Shown: positions 18,601 to 31,679 of the stretch, one piece after another
How the letters are laid out: each line of letters opens with the position of its first letter
Position numbering within the stretch: the first letter of the stretch is position 1
Assembly: GCA_949318235.1 (NCBI GenBank)
Contig: OX439131.1
Span: forward strand, 35,606,805 to 35,670,804
Source: Ecdyonurus torrentis
Lineage: Eukaryota > Arthropoda > Insecta > Ephemeroptera > Heptageniidae
Direction of reading: 5' to 3'
DNA length: 64,000 nucleotides
The notes under the pieces: model-generated
Seen by the model: the letters and a program-made list of their open reading frames with translations, nothing else
The model's database searches: none
What the model was told of the DNA's origin: nothing
Translations under genes and position numbers: made by a program

Positions 18601-21600
18601 AATATTTCAAGTAATTTATTCCAGAAATTTTGTAGTAAACTACCAAATCTTCTCCTGTTTGTTTTGGCAGCTACCTGTTTTTTTTTTTTTTGTTGAAATT
18701 CCTATTTTTTTTTCAATTTTGTAGGCGGCACTGCTGGTCCACGCAGTGCACGACATCATGCAGAAAAATACGACAAGTACATAAAGTACAATGGTGAGTG
18801 CACATATCCCACCCCATTGCACTTTTAACCTCTCATTCCATTTTAGAAATAGAAACTCCTGCTTGGCTTAGCATGGTATTATGCTGCCAGGCACATTCCA
18901 TTTTATGTTTTGAAATTTTAAGATAGAATGTCAGAAATTTCTTGCATTACATTGTAAACATTTGTCATATAGGAGTTTAAACCAATTACAGAGATTCTGT
19001 GCACAAACTGGTTAAGAAAATGACTGATTTTTAAATGTTGTGTCAGGTTTGCAAGGAGGCAGAGCAAATGGTCAACAAGGTCGTCATCACCATAGGTCAG
19101 GTCATGGTTATGAAAGCTCTTCAATGCTTAGTTCAGAACTTGAAACTACAAGTTGTTTGGAGTCTGAGGATGATGCTACTTCAAGAATCACATCTACAAC
19201 AGGTGAGAACAGTGGGTGCTATTTTTACTAGTTTGGATAAATTGTATTAACAAATAAGGAGATGAAAAAAATAAAGAAAAAAATAATAAAAAAATAAAAA
19301 AAATAATAAGTGAAAGTCACTTAATATACCACCAGCACTTTAATATACCAGATACAAGTTGCTATGAAGATGAAGAAATTAATGGATGCTTTATTAATAG
19401 GTACAGCTCTGGCCAAAAGTTCCCGAACAATTTGTATAGGCAAACCGCTACCACCCTATGCTATCTTTATAAGAAAACGCTGCCCTGTTTGGGAAATTTT
19501 GGCCAGAGCTGTTCTTTAATTGATATGTTTTGATCTATTTTATGACACTAACAATTGAGCGTACTAGTTTCAAAACCCGCTTCTCGGCAAATTTTTGAAA
19601 TCAAATTTTTTGCTTAAAAACATCTTCAAGCAAATGTCTATAACGTATAAAAATATTAAGTTTCAAAACCTGGTACTTCCCGTATAAAATGGCATTTGAA
19701 AGCTGAAATTCACGGCAGGACTGTTCAAATCAAGGATTTTCAAATTTAAGAGGTCTTACTGTACCCACAATAATTGTGTTACAGTACTGATTTTTAATCA
19801 TTCTAGCCGTATATATATTTTTTAGAAACATTAAATTAGTTTAAAATAGGCTATATATTTATTTTTAAGAATTTTTGGAAATATTTTGAAAAAGTTAATT
19901 TTTTTTTCAAAGTACAGTACATTTAAAAATGAAAAGAAAGAAAGAAAGGAAAAAAAAAAAAAAAAAAAAACTGATATGTTTTTTTATGTATATTAAGGAA
20001 AATAAACCATCGCGGTTAGGTATGATAAATTGAAAGAAAAGGATAGGAGAAAACCAGCAAGGGCTTTACCATAGTGAAGAGAGTCCCATAGTTCGGTGAA
20101 AATCTTGCTAGCACAGATATAAAATAACTAACACATTGGAAATATTTCGGCAATCGACTCCACAAGAGATATGGAGCGTGTTATGCCTTCATCAGTCCTT
20201 ACAGACTCAGAGAGAAACTATGAATGATCTGATATGTTTTTTTAAAATTTAATAATTTTTAAGCTGTTTATGGCAAGTAAAAAAAAATGTTTCAGTGAAT
20301 GTAACTAATGTGAGTGGTAGTTCCAAAAACCTCTTCTAGCATTTTTGACTTGCCCTACTGGCAACTTTTATGGGCAGCACAAATTTTTTGTTTGGCCAAA
20401 CAAGTCTATCTGCACCCAATTACAAGCCTTGGAAGTGTTATGGGTGTGTTCTAATAACTAAGATCACTACAGTTTTTGTTTTGTTTTGTTTTGTTTTGTT
20501 TTCCTGAAAAATTCACTTTTAAGCAAGAAGCGTTTTTTTGGAACTAGTAGACTCAATTATCCTCCTTATGACATATGACTAAAGTAATACATCGTCTCTA
20601 CCGCATCAAAATGTTTCAAATATTATCGCCAGCGCACCAAACGTTCCATCTGACAATGTAACCCTATGTATAGGGTGGTTTCATTCATGTTAAAGTCGAC
20701 GTCATAAGTGAGTACTAAATAACATTGGCCGGTATAGGAAAATGGCACATTTTGCCAGTTTAAAAATACTTCGCAATTTTTTTGAGAGAATTGATGCTGT
20801 GAACAGGTTGAAATAGTACCTCAAGTATGCAAGAAAAATAATCATGACCAAAAAATACCTAATTTTCCAAAGAAAATAGCCAAAAACTACGTTTGTCCTA
20901 TATGCTGAACAATGTTATTCATTGCTCAAGAAGAACATCGAAGAGCACTCAGAATGACGTCATGCGTACACACCCTATACCCTGTTGGAACGTTTGACGA
21001 GCTCGTGATAATTTCACTTGATATATTTTGACGCGATAGAGACGACATACTTAATTAATTTGCAACATTATTACATAAACATCATTGTTGTTAAACTCTG
21101 TTTACAGAACACAGCAGTGTTTCCCGAGCACACTTAAGACGTAGACCCAGAAGAAGGCGACATCGTTTACCACCTATGTCTAGAACGTCGTCATTTTCAA
21201 GTATCACAGATTCTACTATGTCCCTGAATATCATTACTGTTTCTCTTAATATGGATGCTGTTAATTTCCTGGGTATTAGTATTGTTGGTCAGAGTAACAA
21301 AGGAGGAGATGGTGGAATTTATGTGGGCTCCATTATGAAAGGGTGAGAAATTAAAATTGTATATAATTAATGCAGCTTTATTAAAAAATAAATAAAAATT
21401 AATATTTTTTTGTTTAAATTGCTATCTCAAAGCTGATTAAAATGATGAAGTCGAGTCTGGAAGAAATTTCTATATATTTTCAATTGTTTTACAGAGGTGC
21501 TGTAGCATTAGATGGTAGGATAGAGCCAGGTGACATGATATTACAAGTGAATGACATAAATTTTGAAGACATGAGCAACGATGAGGCTGTGAGAGTTCTA

Positions 21601-24600
21601 AGGGAGGTGGTGCAAAAGCCAGGGTATGTCAAACAATTCAACTATGTTTACATTTAGTGGAGATGTTTCATATATATAAAACAAAGGAAATCGGGTAAGA
21701 CCCTTGCTGGTTTCCTCTATACTTTTCTTTTAATTTATAACTTGTATTCAACTGCAAGGTTTACTTATCCCAAATTCAACATGCTATCTACAATTAAAGT
21801 TAATTCTCGTTTTATCATCAGCCCTATCAAACTAGTGGTTGCCAAGTGTTGGGACCCAAACCCCAAGGGTTATTTCACCATCCCAAGAACTGAGCCAGTA
21901 CGACCTATTGACCCAGGTGCCTGGGTAGCACATACTGCAGCTATTAGAGGTAATAAATTAAACAATTAAAAATGATAAAAAGAAAAAAAAAAAGTGGAAT
22001 ACATACCTACTTATTTCAAAACCACAAGCAATGTGATAGTAAATTAATAAAAATAAATTATTTGTATAGGCGATTTTCCTCTTCGACCGCCATCAGTCAG
22101 TACTCTAACTTCAACAAGCTCTTCTATTACCTCTAGTATGCCAGACTGTGACCAGAGTAAGTACCAAGTTTGAATCTCATTAACGTGGATTTTTTTCTTT
22201 TATTACAATCATTTATATTTGTAGGACCATTTGAAGAGTTGCAGCTATCTGTACGTATGGACATGCCCTCAATTGTCAGAGCCATGGCACGACCAGATTC
22301 TGGACTAGAAGTGCGGGATAGACTCTGGCTCAAAATCACTATTCCCAATGCCTTCATTGGTGCAGATGTTGTAGACTGGCTACATACTCATGTTGAGGGT
22401 TTTAGTGACAGAAGGGATGCAAGAAAATATGCATCCCAAATGCTCAAAGCAGGCTTCATTCGGCACACAGTCAACAAAATAACATTCTCTGAGCAGTGCT
22501 ATTATGTGTTTGGCGATCTTTGTGGATGTAAGTTAGAAATTAAAAATTTTAAATGCTTGCAGGCTTTAAATATGTATTATTTTACAGCTTTGTCTACACT
22601 GAAGCTTCATGAGGATGAGGCAGATCGTGATACTGTAGGCCCCCTACCACCCCCTAGCTCTGCATCACCTGCACCCTGGGCTGGCAATCATATGCCATAT
22701 GCTGGCACTTTCATGCCACATGCTGCAACAGGCTATGCACCAATGCCCTTCAACTTTACCAATGAACCTAGTGTTTATGGCTACACTCAAGAAGAGCAAG
22801 CTCAAAGTGGTTCTGGTAACTATTTAATTAATTTAAATACTAAAGAAATGACTATTAAATGTATACTGTATATTTCAAAGTTTGTAAGATCAAATGATAT
22901 GCAAAATTTCTTGTGTGAGCTCGAATGTTAAATTCTATAGTGTTATGTGAATTTACAGGTAATAGCAGTGGTTCTGATGGAGCAGCTAGTTTGGTAGGCT
23001 CAGTTCGAGCACCTGGAGCTGGAGCACCTGCTTTGCCTCCCTTACCACCTGCATCTCCTCATGCTCCTCATCAATCTAGTACAGGTGAGAAAAGAGTTAC
23101 AGACCAATTTGTTACCTTTTGTAATATTGAATGATAAATAGATGATAGAATAACACATAGATAAATTTGAAAAAATTGGGGAGTGGGAAATGAAGCTGCT
23201 AATTGACAGGGATGCCTTGCATGAGAGAAAATATTTTAAACCGCTCCGAAATAAAAGCCATAAAACACACTGAACAAAAAACTTGTCTAATATCCTACCA
23301 TACTTGAATATCAACATTGATTTGGCCAGAGTCATTGATTTCTAATTTATTTTCCTTTCACAAAAAAGCAGATGCAGATAATGAAATCACAGCTCGCCAG
23401 GTCCACGTGAGAGTAAAACAAGCAAGCTGTGACGCCATTGTCTGCATTCACATTTTTATGAATGGAAAATAATTTAAAAATCGATGACTAGGTAAATCAA
23501 CGTTGATATTTAGGAATGGTAGGTTAAACAGGCTCATAAACACTAGGTATGTTAGGATATTAGACAAGCTTTTTGTTTAACAGGTTCTATGCCTTGAAGC
23601 GCAAGAAGTGATTATGAATTGCTGTTGAATGGACTTAAGTGAGCTCATTATTACCTATGCTTGAAATTTTAGAGAGGATATTAGGGGTTGCCTTTAGCTT
23701 GCATTTAGTGCAGTGGTGCAAAAACATATGCCACTGCTTTGGACTCCTCACTCTCAAGCCATAGACAGCTGTTTTGGCCTCACTGGGCCTTATCAGCATG
23801 GTGTGGAGACAGAAACTTTCACTCTAAGGTGACTGCAAGCTGTGGCCGCCTGAGAGTAAGTGCTGCAGTGGTGAGACTGTGCCGTGTTTATACCCGCAGC
23901 TTGAGTTTGACCCCGTGGCTCACACTCCTCATTTGTTACCACTGTGAAGCACTTAAATTTGAGAGCACAGAATTTGAACCACTGCACTAAATTGCAAGAC
24001 AGGAATGTAAAGTGAAGATTAGAAATTGTGGTATAAAGATACAGTAAGAGGTAAAAGAAAACACATAAGAAAGGAAAAGAAAAAGCAACCTGTGCACCAT
24101 ATAAAATAGTATGTGAGCACATTGAATTAAAAATTAATTAAGTGCAAAGATCCTCTATTTTTTTCTATGCTAGAACATTTGGTCCCAACTCCTAATTCAT
24201 CAAATTTATGTGTTTTATTAATTTTCAATTCAACTTGTTCCAATCTCTACCTACTATTTTCTATTAAAATTTAATTTTTTAACATGTTATATATCAAAAT
24301 TTGTTTTAGTTTTTCTTAATTAATATTTTGTAATGTTGATTGTTTTAGTGATACAGTATGAGTGTTGCTGTGTACTAAAGTACATTATATGTCTGTTACC
24401 TTACAGGTGGAGGCAGTGGTGGAGCAGGCAGTGAGGCAGGTTCACGACGCTCTCGCTCAAGTGGCTCGGAGCAAAGTGGCTCCACAGCTGCAGCAGCTGC
24501 AAGTGGTGCTGGTAGTGCAGCAGGCAGTGGAGCAGGCAGTGGAAGTGGCGGAGGTGGAGGACGACAGCTGCAATATGTGCCTGAGGAACTCTCCGGCAGT

Positions 24601-24660
24601 AGGCAGTCCTTTAGAATGGCCATGGGAAATCCTTGTGAGTTCTTTGTAGATGTTATGTAA
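15666..24660 (+). CDS. dsh/Dvl: Dishevelled (Wnt pathway scaffold)
   Basis: Fourteen exons: 15666-15826, 17670-17739, 17970-18109, 18233-18318, 18725-18793, 19047-19202, 21108-21342, 21495-21623, 21822-21949, 22070-22156, 22225-22527, 22588-22815, 22959-23084, 24407-24660. All are GT-AG with consistent phases, giving 723 aa, close to vertebrate Dvl. DIX (about 1-80) begins [20 protein letters not shown] and polymerises and binds Axin. A basic stretch [10 protein letters not shown] (238-247) follows. PDZ (about 266-359) contains [10 protein letters not shown] and [15 protein letters not shown] and contacts Frizzled. DEP (about 437-520) contains [22 protein letters not shown] and [15 protein letters not shown] and acts in Frizzled docking and planar polarity. 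A Pro/Gly/Ser-rich tail leads to the conserved end [14 protein letters not shown], which in vertebrates binds Dvl's own PDZ. Drosophila Dsh lacks this tail. Introns hold at least six foldback elements and a solo Penelope repeat. A GTGAGT donor inside the last exon allows the alternative end at 27677-27969. Confidence 0.96.
16650..16941. mobile_element. Foldback MITE, family TTAAAGGCGTAGAAC (copy 1)
   Basis: In Dishevelled intron 1. The arms around GCGAGCTGTGA...GTATGAAACCCGCAACTG are near-perfect inverted repeats centred near 16780. The right end reads TTCTACGCCTTTAA. The left terminus is eroded. It is the same family as 23236-23596, 39916-40223 and 44004-44303. Confidence 0.8.
17370..17643. 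mobile_element. Foldback MITE next to the exon 2 splice site
   Basis: The outer arms (CATAGAGAAACAGTATAGAG...) are inverted repeats of over 100 bp, separated by a short centre near 17500. Perfect ATAGCAT direct repeats flank it at 17363-17369 and 17644-17650, a 7-bp target duplication. It ends 26 bp before Dishevelled exon 2. Confidence 0.8.
19401..19513. mobile_element. MITE, family TACAGCTCTGGCCAAAAG (copy 1)
   Basis: In Dishevelled intron 6. It has inverted ends TACAGCTCTGGCCAAAAGTT and its complement, with GGGCAGCG inside. The partner copy at 57439-57562 has TA at both ends, which suggests a Tc1/mariner-type target. Confidence 0.75.
19986..20228 (-). mobile_element. Solo Penelope-like terminal repeat
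   Basis: 243 bp nearly identical to 61757-61999, the repeat unit 5' of the Penelope-like element. Identical 15-bp flanks ctgatatgttttttt lie at 19971-19985 and 20229-20243, so this was a discrete insertion of exactly one repeat unit into Dishevelled intron 6. The strand is given as the orientation in which a CTGATGA...GAAA hammerhead-like core reads. Confidence 0.8.
20592..21045. mobile_element. Foldback element in Dishevelled intron 6
   Basis: The outer ends cgtctctaccgcatcaaaat and atattttgacgcgatagaga are inverted copies. Inner arms AAACGTTCCA.../...GGAACGTTT and ACCCTATgTATAGGGTG continue the pairing. A truncated copy of the interior, ending in GCCAAAAACCACG, lies at 54185-54480. Confidence 0.65.
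23236..23596. mobile_element. Foldback MITE, family TTAAAGGCGTAGAAC (copy 2, diverged)
   Basis: In Dishevelled intron 13. It shares GAACAAAAAACTTGTCTAAT, the inverted AATTTATTTTCC arms and the right end TTCTATGCCTT with the other copies. An internal extra segment near 23510-23540 suggests an indel. Confidence 0.7.
23703..23994. mobile_element. Short inverted-repeat element, hAT-like ends
   Basis: The inverted ends ATTTAGTGCAGTGGT and ACCACTGCACTAAAT enclose about 290 bp of higher GC in Dishevelled intron 13. CAGTGGT ends recall hAT elements, but a clear 8-bp duplication was not found. Confidence 0.55.
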
Positions 24661-25606
24661 TCATCTATTATCCTCTCTTATCCTATCCTTAAGAACTTTG
24701 AATCAGTCTCAAATTGGGAAAGTTTCCATAATTCTTGCAGTTTTTTTCTTCTCGTTTTTATTGCATTACAACTTTTTTTATTGCAATAATAATAATAAAA
24801 TCAATAAAATTGTCATAAGAAATGATTACTTATTAATGGTAGTGTAGTAATGTCTACTCATTGATACTGTGATTTAGTAGATTCGACATAGTACATATTT
24901 AATTTATGTATATTTTATTTTCATTTAACGGGACTTACATTTTATGATTTTAATAAAACGACATAACAAAAGTACTGCTAATGAAAGCAATTTACATTGT
25001 TTTTCAGCTTTATTATTATTGTTATTTTTTTAAGAATGCCTTTGACTGCAGTAATTCCAATAGCAACTATTAACAATCCTGATTGAGACCCTTCACTTCC
25101 TAGATAATCTTTTTTCCTGTGATCCATTGTAGTTTAGCAACCATACCTAGCTTGTTTTCTTCTTACGGTTTAGCTATACATATCAGTTGTTTTGATATTC
25201 CTTGTCTATCTTGTTAATATAGTAAAGAATAACTATTGACGAGAGTTCACATGGAAAAGATATTAAAATATTTGAGTGCATAGCTAAATCACAATGAAAA
25301 AAGGGAATTGGTGTATTTTTTTTTCTTTAGCTCTCTTCCTTATAATATTTTCAATCTGTTTTGTATTCATTGTTATGTTTGCATAGACTTGCATGCATCC
25401 TCATTTTACTTATCGCTGTTTGAAATTTTATCACATTGGATATCATTTCTAGTTTTTGCTGTTAACTTTTTTACATGAAAAAAAAAATAATAATAATAAT
25501 AATAAAATATACTTAATAATTTGTGAAGCATTATGTTAACCAGAGTAACATATATATTAATAAAAATTACAAGTGAAACAAGTGCTTTACCATGACTTTG
25601 TTGTAC

Positions 25607-25649
<43 letters not shown>

Positions 25650-27676
25650 AAGATTTTGCTGACAAAAAGTATTCTAATGCTCCATCAAGTCATAGTGCTT
25701 GTTAGTTTTCTTGTACAATTTTGTTATTTTTATTTAATATATTCAGTAATATTCCAGAATTGAAATTAATTATGTATATTTTTTCCAATCAAAGCGCTTC
25801 ATTTATTTTTAGATTTACATAATTATATTATTATATCATTCTACCATAACACATTCAAAAAAAAAAAAAAAAAAAATCATTGAAGTGAAGCATTCTTTTG
25901 AGTTATTTTAAAATTAAACAGAAATATTACCTTCTTCATTTCATTTGACTATTGTTTTGCCTGCAAGTAGATTGAATATTTATTTTTTATGCATTGTATG
26001 GGTAGTAGAATATTTTTTATTTGTATTTTAAAAGATTGTATGCATTTGTTTATTTTTATTGTTAGAAGTTTTAGATGTGGATGTTTTGTTGTATTGGGTA
26101 ATATAAGACACAACGCAGACAATACATGCAGATTCCTCTCCTTACCCTTACCCCAGATGATAGAAAAGCAAGAAATTTTTATTTGTTGTATTTGCCAAAC
26201 ATAATGACTAAAATTAATTATAATGGATGCATCATGCAAATACAATTGCCTTCATTCAGTGCAGCTTTAAAAATAATAATAATATTGACTGCCAGTTCTT
26301 ATTATAACATTTCAAAGCATTAGTCCCATAATGCTGGTATGCATTACAGTAAAGGGGTAATTACAATATACCCCTATTCCTTATCATATATTTTTTTTAT
26401 TAAAATAAATTTTTATGATAATAAACAATCCTGTTCTAAAACTGTGTTTGGAAAAAAATAAATTAATCAATGCTTTTTAATTGCAATTAAAACATTTGAA
26501 GTCAAGAGATACACAGTTTCCAAACACAATTATTAAATATTGCACAGCATTTGAGTACTAATGCTTTTTATCAATTAGACACCAATAATGATTAGAAAGT
26601 AAAATGGGCCAAGGCAATGAAAATAATTAAGCAGGCTTCCATAGTACTGCTTCATTATAAATACTCATAATCATACTTATACAAAGTATAATAATTATTA
26701 ATATATTAGATTTAATTCATGTACATTTTTTTTATATTAATTATCATAATAATTAATTCTGATTAATTCTATTATATAAACATTTTTATTCATTATAATA
26801 ATAAAATGTTAATTTAGAGTGACTTTGTACTGTGGGAATTATCATTTAATATAATTGATATATGATATATATAGTTATAATATATTAATATAATCACAAT
26901 ATAATAATCAAATGTATAGATGTAAATTTAAAAATATATATATATATTAAATAATTCTGTGATTAAAAGAAATTGCCTTTTCTTTTTCATTATTTAATCC
27001 TATCTTCCCTAAATCCCTTGTACAACAACATGTTATGTTGAGATATAACTTTGGATTCTCAATTTAAAAATTCTATGTGTCATATTTTTATTTTTTTCTG
27101 GCTGTTGACGTGGTAGATTTTTTTTTTCTTTCTATGTGGTATTATATGTTATAAGCTCATTTATTAAATCTAGTTAAATTTGTTTGCTTTGCAAGTAGTA
27201 GTTTTGGTGTTTTTCCTTAATCATTATTTTCACCTTATTTTTTAATTCACAGATATGAAGTTATTAAAGTAATAGTAAAAATATTAATAACATAATTTGC
27301 ATTGTACTGATATGTACATTGATATGACAATGTATCTTATATCTTAATAGTCCTTGGGGAAAGTTGAGAGCTCTAAAAACAGGCCCAAAATTTATGATAA
27401 TAACCCCTGAGAAATATAATATAAAAAAAATTTAATAAAATATCTTATATTGAAACTTGGTAATGACCTATGTTTTTTTTTCTTAAGCAGAAGTTTGGAA
27501 CAATTTCATAAATTTTTGCTATCATTTCTAAAGTGCATGCTGTCTGTGAGAGTTTATAGATATATCAAGATTAAGTGGTTAATATTTCTACAGTTTTAAA
27601 ATATTTTTGGTAATGGTAGTAAGATATAAAAAATAATAGGAAATCAATTTATTTTAAGCTATGATGTTTTGTGCAG
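24661..27676. other. Dishevelled 3' UTR and downstream AT-rich sequence
   Basis: The first part is presumably the 3' UTR of the canonical transcript; AATAAAAT words near 24788-24806 could be poly(A) signals. The rest is AT-rich with poly(T) at 25611-25648 and poly(A) at 25858-25876. No exon is visible until 27677. It would be an intron of about 3.0 kb if the alternative 3' end is used. Confidence 0.5.
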
Positions 27677-27833
27677 CTTCCCCAAGTCGAGGAGAGGCAA
27701 GGATGCAACTGCGGACTGAGGCTAAACACAGTTCTCCCATGCACACATGTAAGTAATAATTGTTGAAGTGTATCTTCTTCTTCTTTCTTTTTAATTTTGC
27801 CCTAGAAACAACATTTTCAAGAGATTGTTAAGC

Positions 27834-27865
<32 letters not shown>

Positions 27866-27969
27866 CTAGTTTTCTTAAAATAGTTGCAAAATATAATTAT
27901 CTTAATTACTTTCCCAATTTAGATGAAAGCATTGACTTGCTGGAGTATAGTTTTTCTGCGCAAGACTGA
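27677..27969 (+). CDS. Candidate alternative 3' exons of Dishevelled
   Basis: Two putative exons, 27677-27748 and 27923-27969. The first follows TTTTGTGCAG and ends at GTAAGT; the second follows TTTCCCAATTTAG. A GTGAGT donor at 24635-24640 lies inside canonical exon 14. Splicing from 24634 keeps the frame: after MAMGNP (715) the reading continues SSPSRGEARMQLRTEA..., then YESIDLLEYSFSAQD and a TGA at 27967-27969. That makes a 754-aa isoform without the EFFVDVM end. 27677-27748 is notably more GC-rich than its surroundings, as coding exons here are. No homologue of this tail is recognised. It could also be chance or part of an unrelated gene. Confidence 0.45.
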
Positions 27970-28360
27970 AGTCTCTTCCTCTCATCTGTATACGAGAGGT
28001 CTTTAACTGTGACCTCGGCAATAATCTTCCTGGCATCTTGTTCACATGCAGCTAAAACATGGCTTATATCTACAGAAAAGCCAATTTAACTCCAAAAATT
28101 TATGACAAACTTGTCATATTCAATGATCAAAGTTTTTATATATTTACAATTTTCAGCAATCATGTATCTAAAAATTATAATACTATATAAGTCTGCTGTT
28201 TTTTGTGTGTGGATAGTTTATATGTCTACATTAAATCAGGGCCTCCTTTAATTATTTACGTGCAATATTATTGTTTTATTTATTTATTTTTTTATATACA
28301 GAACGAGTTTGTAATTTAGTTCCAATTTAAAAAAATCTACATTACATATTAAATTTTATG

Positions 28361-28395
<35 letters not shown>

Positions 28396-28560
28396 CATAA
28401 ATCAAAAAGATTTAATAAATACCCTTATTAGAATCTTAACATGGAGCACAATGTAACCCATTAGTGTTAAATATTCCTAAAGTTAAATTATGAAAAGAAA
28501 TATGTATTGTTCAATACAATTAATCTATATTATTTTCAATATATCCTATGTCTATATATA

Positions 28561-28719
28561 TTGACTGATACAGGAACAACTATTTTGAAGCCGACTATAA
28601 GCAATTTCGCTCACATCCGCTTCCACTTACTGCGCATGCGTAGTAAGGAGAAGCGGAACAGATGTGACTGAAATCGCTTATAGTTGGCCTCAAAACCGTT
28701 GTTCCTTTACTAGTCAATA
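28561..28719. mobile_element. Foldback MITE, family ACTGATACAAGGAACAAC (copy 1)
   Basis: 159 bp with inverted arms GGAACAACTATTTTGAAGCC... and ...GGCCTCAAAACCGTTGTTCC around a GCGCATGCG centre. It is the same family as 38229-38391 and 40449-40608. Confidence 0.85.
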
Positions 28720-29405
28720 TAATATGTACTCTCTTTCAAAGTGAACCCAGTGATTACTATATTTTTTAAGTTAAAAATACTGCTCAGTTCTTAAATATAT
28801 TAAAATTTATTCTATTTTTATGGTACAGTATATAAGGGGGAGAAAGTTTTTTTTTTTTTTTTTTTTTTTTAATTTTGTTCATATTATATACATTAGATTT
28901 TATGCAATCTTTGTTAATTTTAAAATTATTACTGTTTTCAAATTTCTACTAACAAAATTAAATTGAAAATTCAAATCTCTTGTGAGTGAGGTTTGTGAGA
29001 TTTGTTTTTCATGTTACTAAAGTTAATACCTCTATTATTATTTTATTTTTTTGAGTAATAGAAGTTATGAAATAATAAGCTATTTACATATATTTTCACG
29101 TGAAGTCTCAAAGTCGAAGTAAAAAATAAATAAATGTCTTGTCCATGATAAGTTTTCAAACATGATAGTATGGTTTTTCCAGAAATTAAGTTTAAATACC
29201 TCATTATGTGCCATGTTATGTGAGCTGCAGTAGCCATATTTGAGAATTTATTATCGTCAAACCATTTGAGATAGATGTAACTTAAAATACATTTTATAAC
29301 TCCCATTACTCATAAAATCTTGTGACAAAACTACAAGTAATTAAATCAACAACCATGTTAAAAATTACTAGACAAGAAATTAATATAAAAGTCTTCAAGC
29401 TGCAT

Positions 29406-29440
<35 letters not shown>

Positions 29441-30534
29441 ATAATTATTATTTTTAAATGTTGTGATTAAAAGAATGTGGTTGCTGATCACTGAAAGGTA
29501 TGTTAAGGGTTCTATTTGCTGCCAGGGTAGCACTTGTATATTTAGATCTAAAATTTCTCCTTGCCATACATTTTTCAGTGAAAAAATTAGCAAACAATTC
29601 TTGCAATTATAAAAGTTATGTATGAATGACTAAGGCACTTGATAATGTAAAATAAAAGAATAATAAAACAACAAAGTTTTATGTGTAATGAAATATTATT
29701 ACATTGTTTGTTGTTATTATTATAAAAGTTATAAAAGTATTTATACTTAACATATTACAAGAAGGTCATTTTAACAATAAACATTTTTTTCCTTGATCTT
29801 TCTATTTGTTGAAGCATTATTTTACATAATAATGATGCAAGCATTTATAATATATAATTATTAAAATACGAGAGAGAATAAAAGAGCTTACATGACACAA
29901 TAACAGTATTGATTAAAAAAAAAATTGTAAGGACTTTTTGCACTTCTATATTGTAAATATTTTTTGTGCCATAATATATATTTTTCTCTCCTTTTTTTTT
30001 TCCTCTGTAAAATAAAATACAACAATTGTATTATAATAAATTAAAATTATTATATATATTCTTTGAAAATATAATATGTTTACTTTTTCTCTACTGTACA
30101 AAAAGTCCACATTGAAAATGCTTTTTTTAAAAAAACAAACAAAAAAACAACAACTCTTGCATATACAAAGCTAATATCTTTCTTATGTGTATATTTGTTT
30201 TCTTAAATATGTATATAAATAATTCATACGACTTATATAACTCAGTGTGTTTCACTGCAATTTTAAATGTAATTGAAAATTTCATCTTATAGTAGATAAG
30301 ATATAACTATAGTTTATGAAAAAGAATTATTTAACACAAAACCTACATGTTTGTGTACTTTATGAGAATTTCACAAGCAAAAATTTAATATCATGGTTGT
30401 ATTGTTTAACGTCTATCCTCCTTATCATTCCTATCACGTTAAAATATTTGTCATTTTTGTAACCAGAGGCAACTATATCATTTCAATTTTGTTTTTAATA
30501 GCTAAATTGTATAATAGGCTAAGTAGTAAGAAAA

Positions 30535-30685
30535 ATAATATTGATAGGAAAATTGGAAACCAGCAAAGGCCTCACCATACTTAATTCTTTTCATACTGTG
30601 CAAGATTTTCACTCAACTATTGGATGTTTTAAGCTATGGTTAAACCCTTGTTGCTTTCTCTTATCCTTTCCTTTGATTTTGTTAT
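30535..30685. repeat. Penelope-repeat-derived hairpin
   Basis: It contains AAACCAGCAAAGGCCTCACC on the left and the complementary GGTTAAACCCTTGTTGCTTT on the right. Both resemble the AAAACCAGCAAGGGCCTTACC part of the Penelope terminal repeat at 61757-61999, in head-to-head arrangement. Confidence 0.55.
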
Positions 30686-31386
30686 AATTAAATTTTGTGT
30701 ACAAAAATGTAGGACTATTATTTATTTAAATTCACACCATTACAGCCATATTACTGCCTCTTGTAAAAATCTTACTATAATACATTTTAGTTATTTGAAT
30801 ATGAATCAACATAAACATCAATACCTATACTTTTTAAACTAAAAGTTTTTCCTTGTAATTCTCAAGTTGTAGATTACTGTAAATTATTATCAGAACAAAA
30901 CCTGATACAGGGTGATGAGAGCACTAAAAAAAAAAAAAAAAAGTTTGCACAAAAATATTGTTAGCAACAGGGGTGCTCTTATATGAAGTGTAAATTTGAT
31001 TGTTCTAATTCTTATTACACCTTATTACAATTAGAGCAAAATTAACGAGCAAATAATTGCAAGAAACTGTATTTGGAAGTATATTATATTGATAAAAATA
31101 TACAATTGTATTTATACAAATTCTTTTGCTTATTTATAACCCCTGTACTCTAGAAATTCATATTATCAACACAGAGGAATATGAGCCACTTACATATGCT
31201 TATAAATTTATTTTCGGCCTGGGTGAGAATATTTTCTCTACCTTGCGTCCCTGTAAGCTCATACTATCCCCAATTTTTTCTAATCTATCTGTGTTTTTCT
31301 ATCAAATCTTTTTAATTATCAACTATCGCATAAACAAATTTTTTCCTAATATTTAGACCTATTATTAATCCATTATACCTATAAGC

Positions 31387-31500
<114 letters not shown>

Positions 31501-31679
31501 CGAACAAAAAATTATTATTTTGGCATTCATAAGAAACTTGATACATTTTTTTTAAAGGCAGACCTGCTATAAACATATTTATTTATAAGATGGCCATTCA
31601 TTTAACATTGTAAAAGGTAGGGCCTTACCTAAGTTGAACAGGTAACAGAAAGTTGGCCAGTGGTAAAGTTAAAGGAATA

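Noticed and set aside
22133..22357. Minus-strand frame opposite the Dishevelled DEP exon
   Set aside because: Shadow of a conserved coding exon on the other strand. The same holds for frames antisense to the lectin, ARPC4 and poly-Gly/Ser exons.
24362..24649. A 95-codon Val/Gln/Ala-rich frame over Dishevelled exon 14
   Set aside because: Wrong frame of a GGC/AGT-rich low-complexity exon. The true frame ends in the conserved CEFFVDVM.
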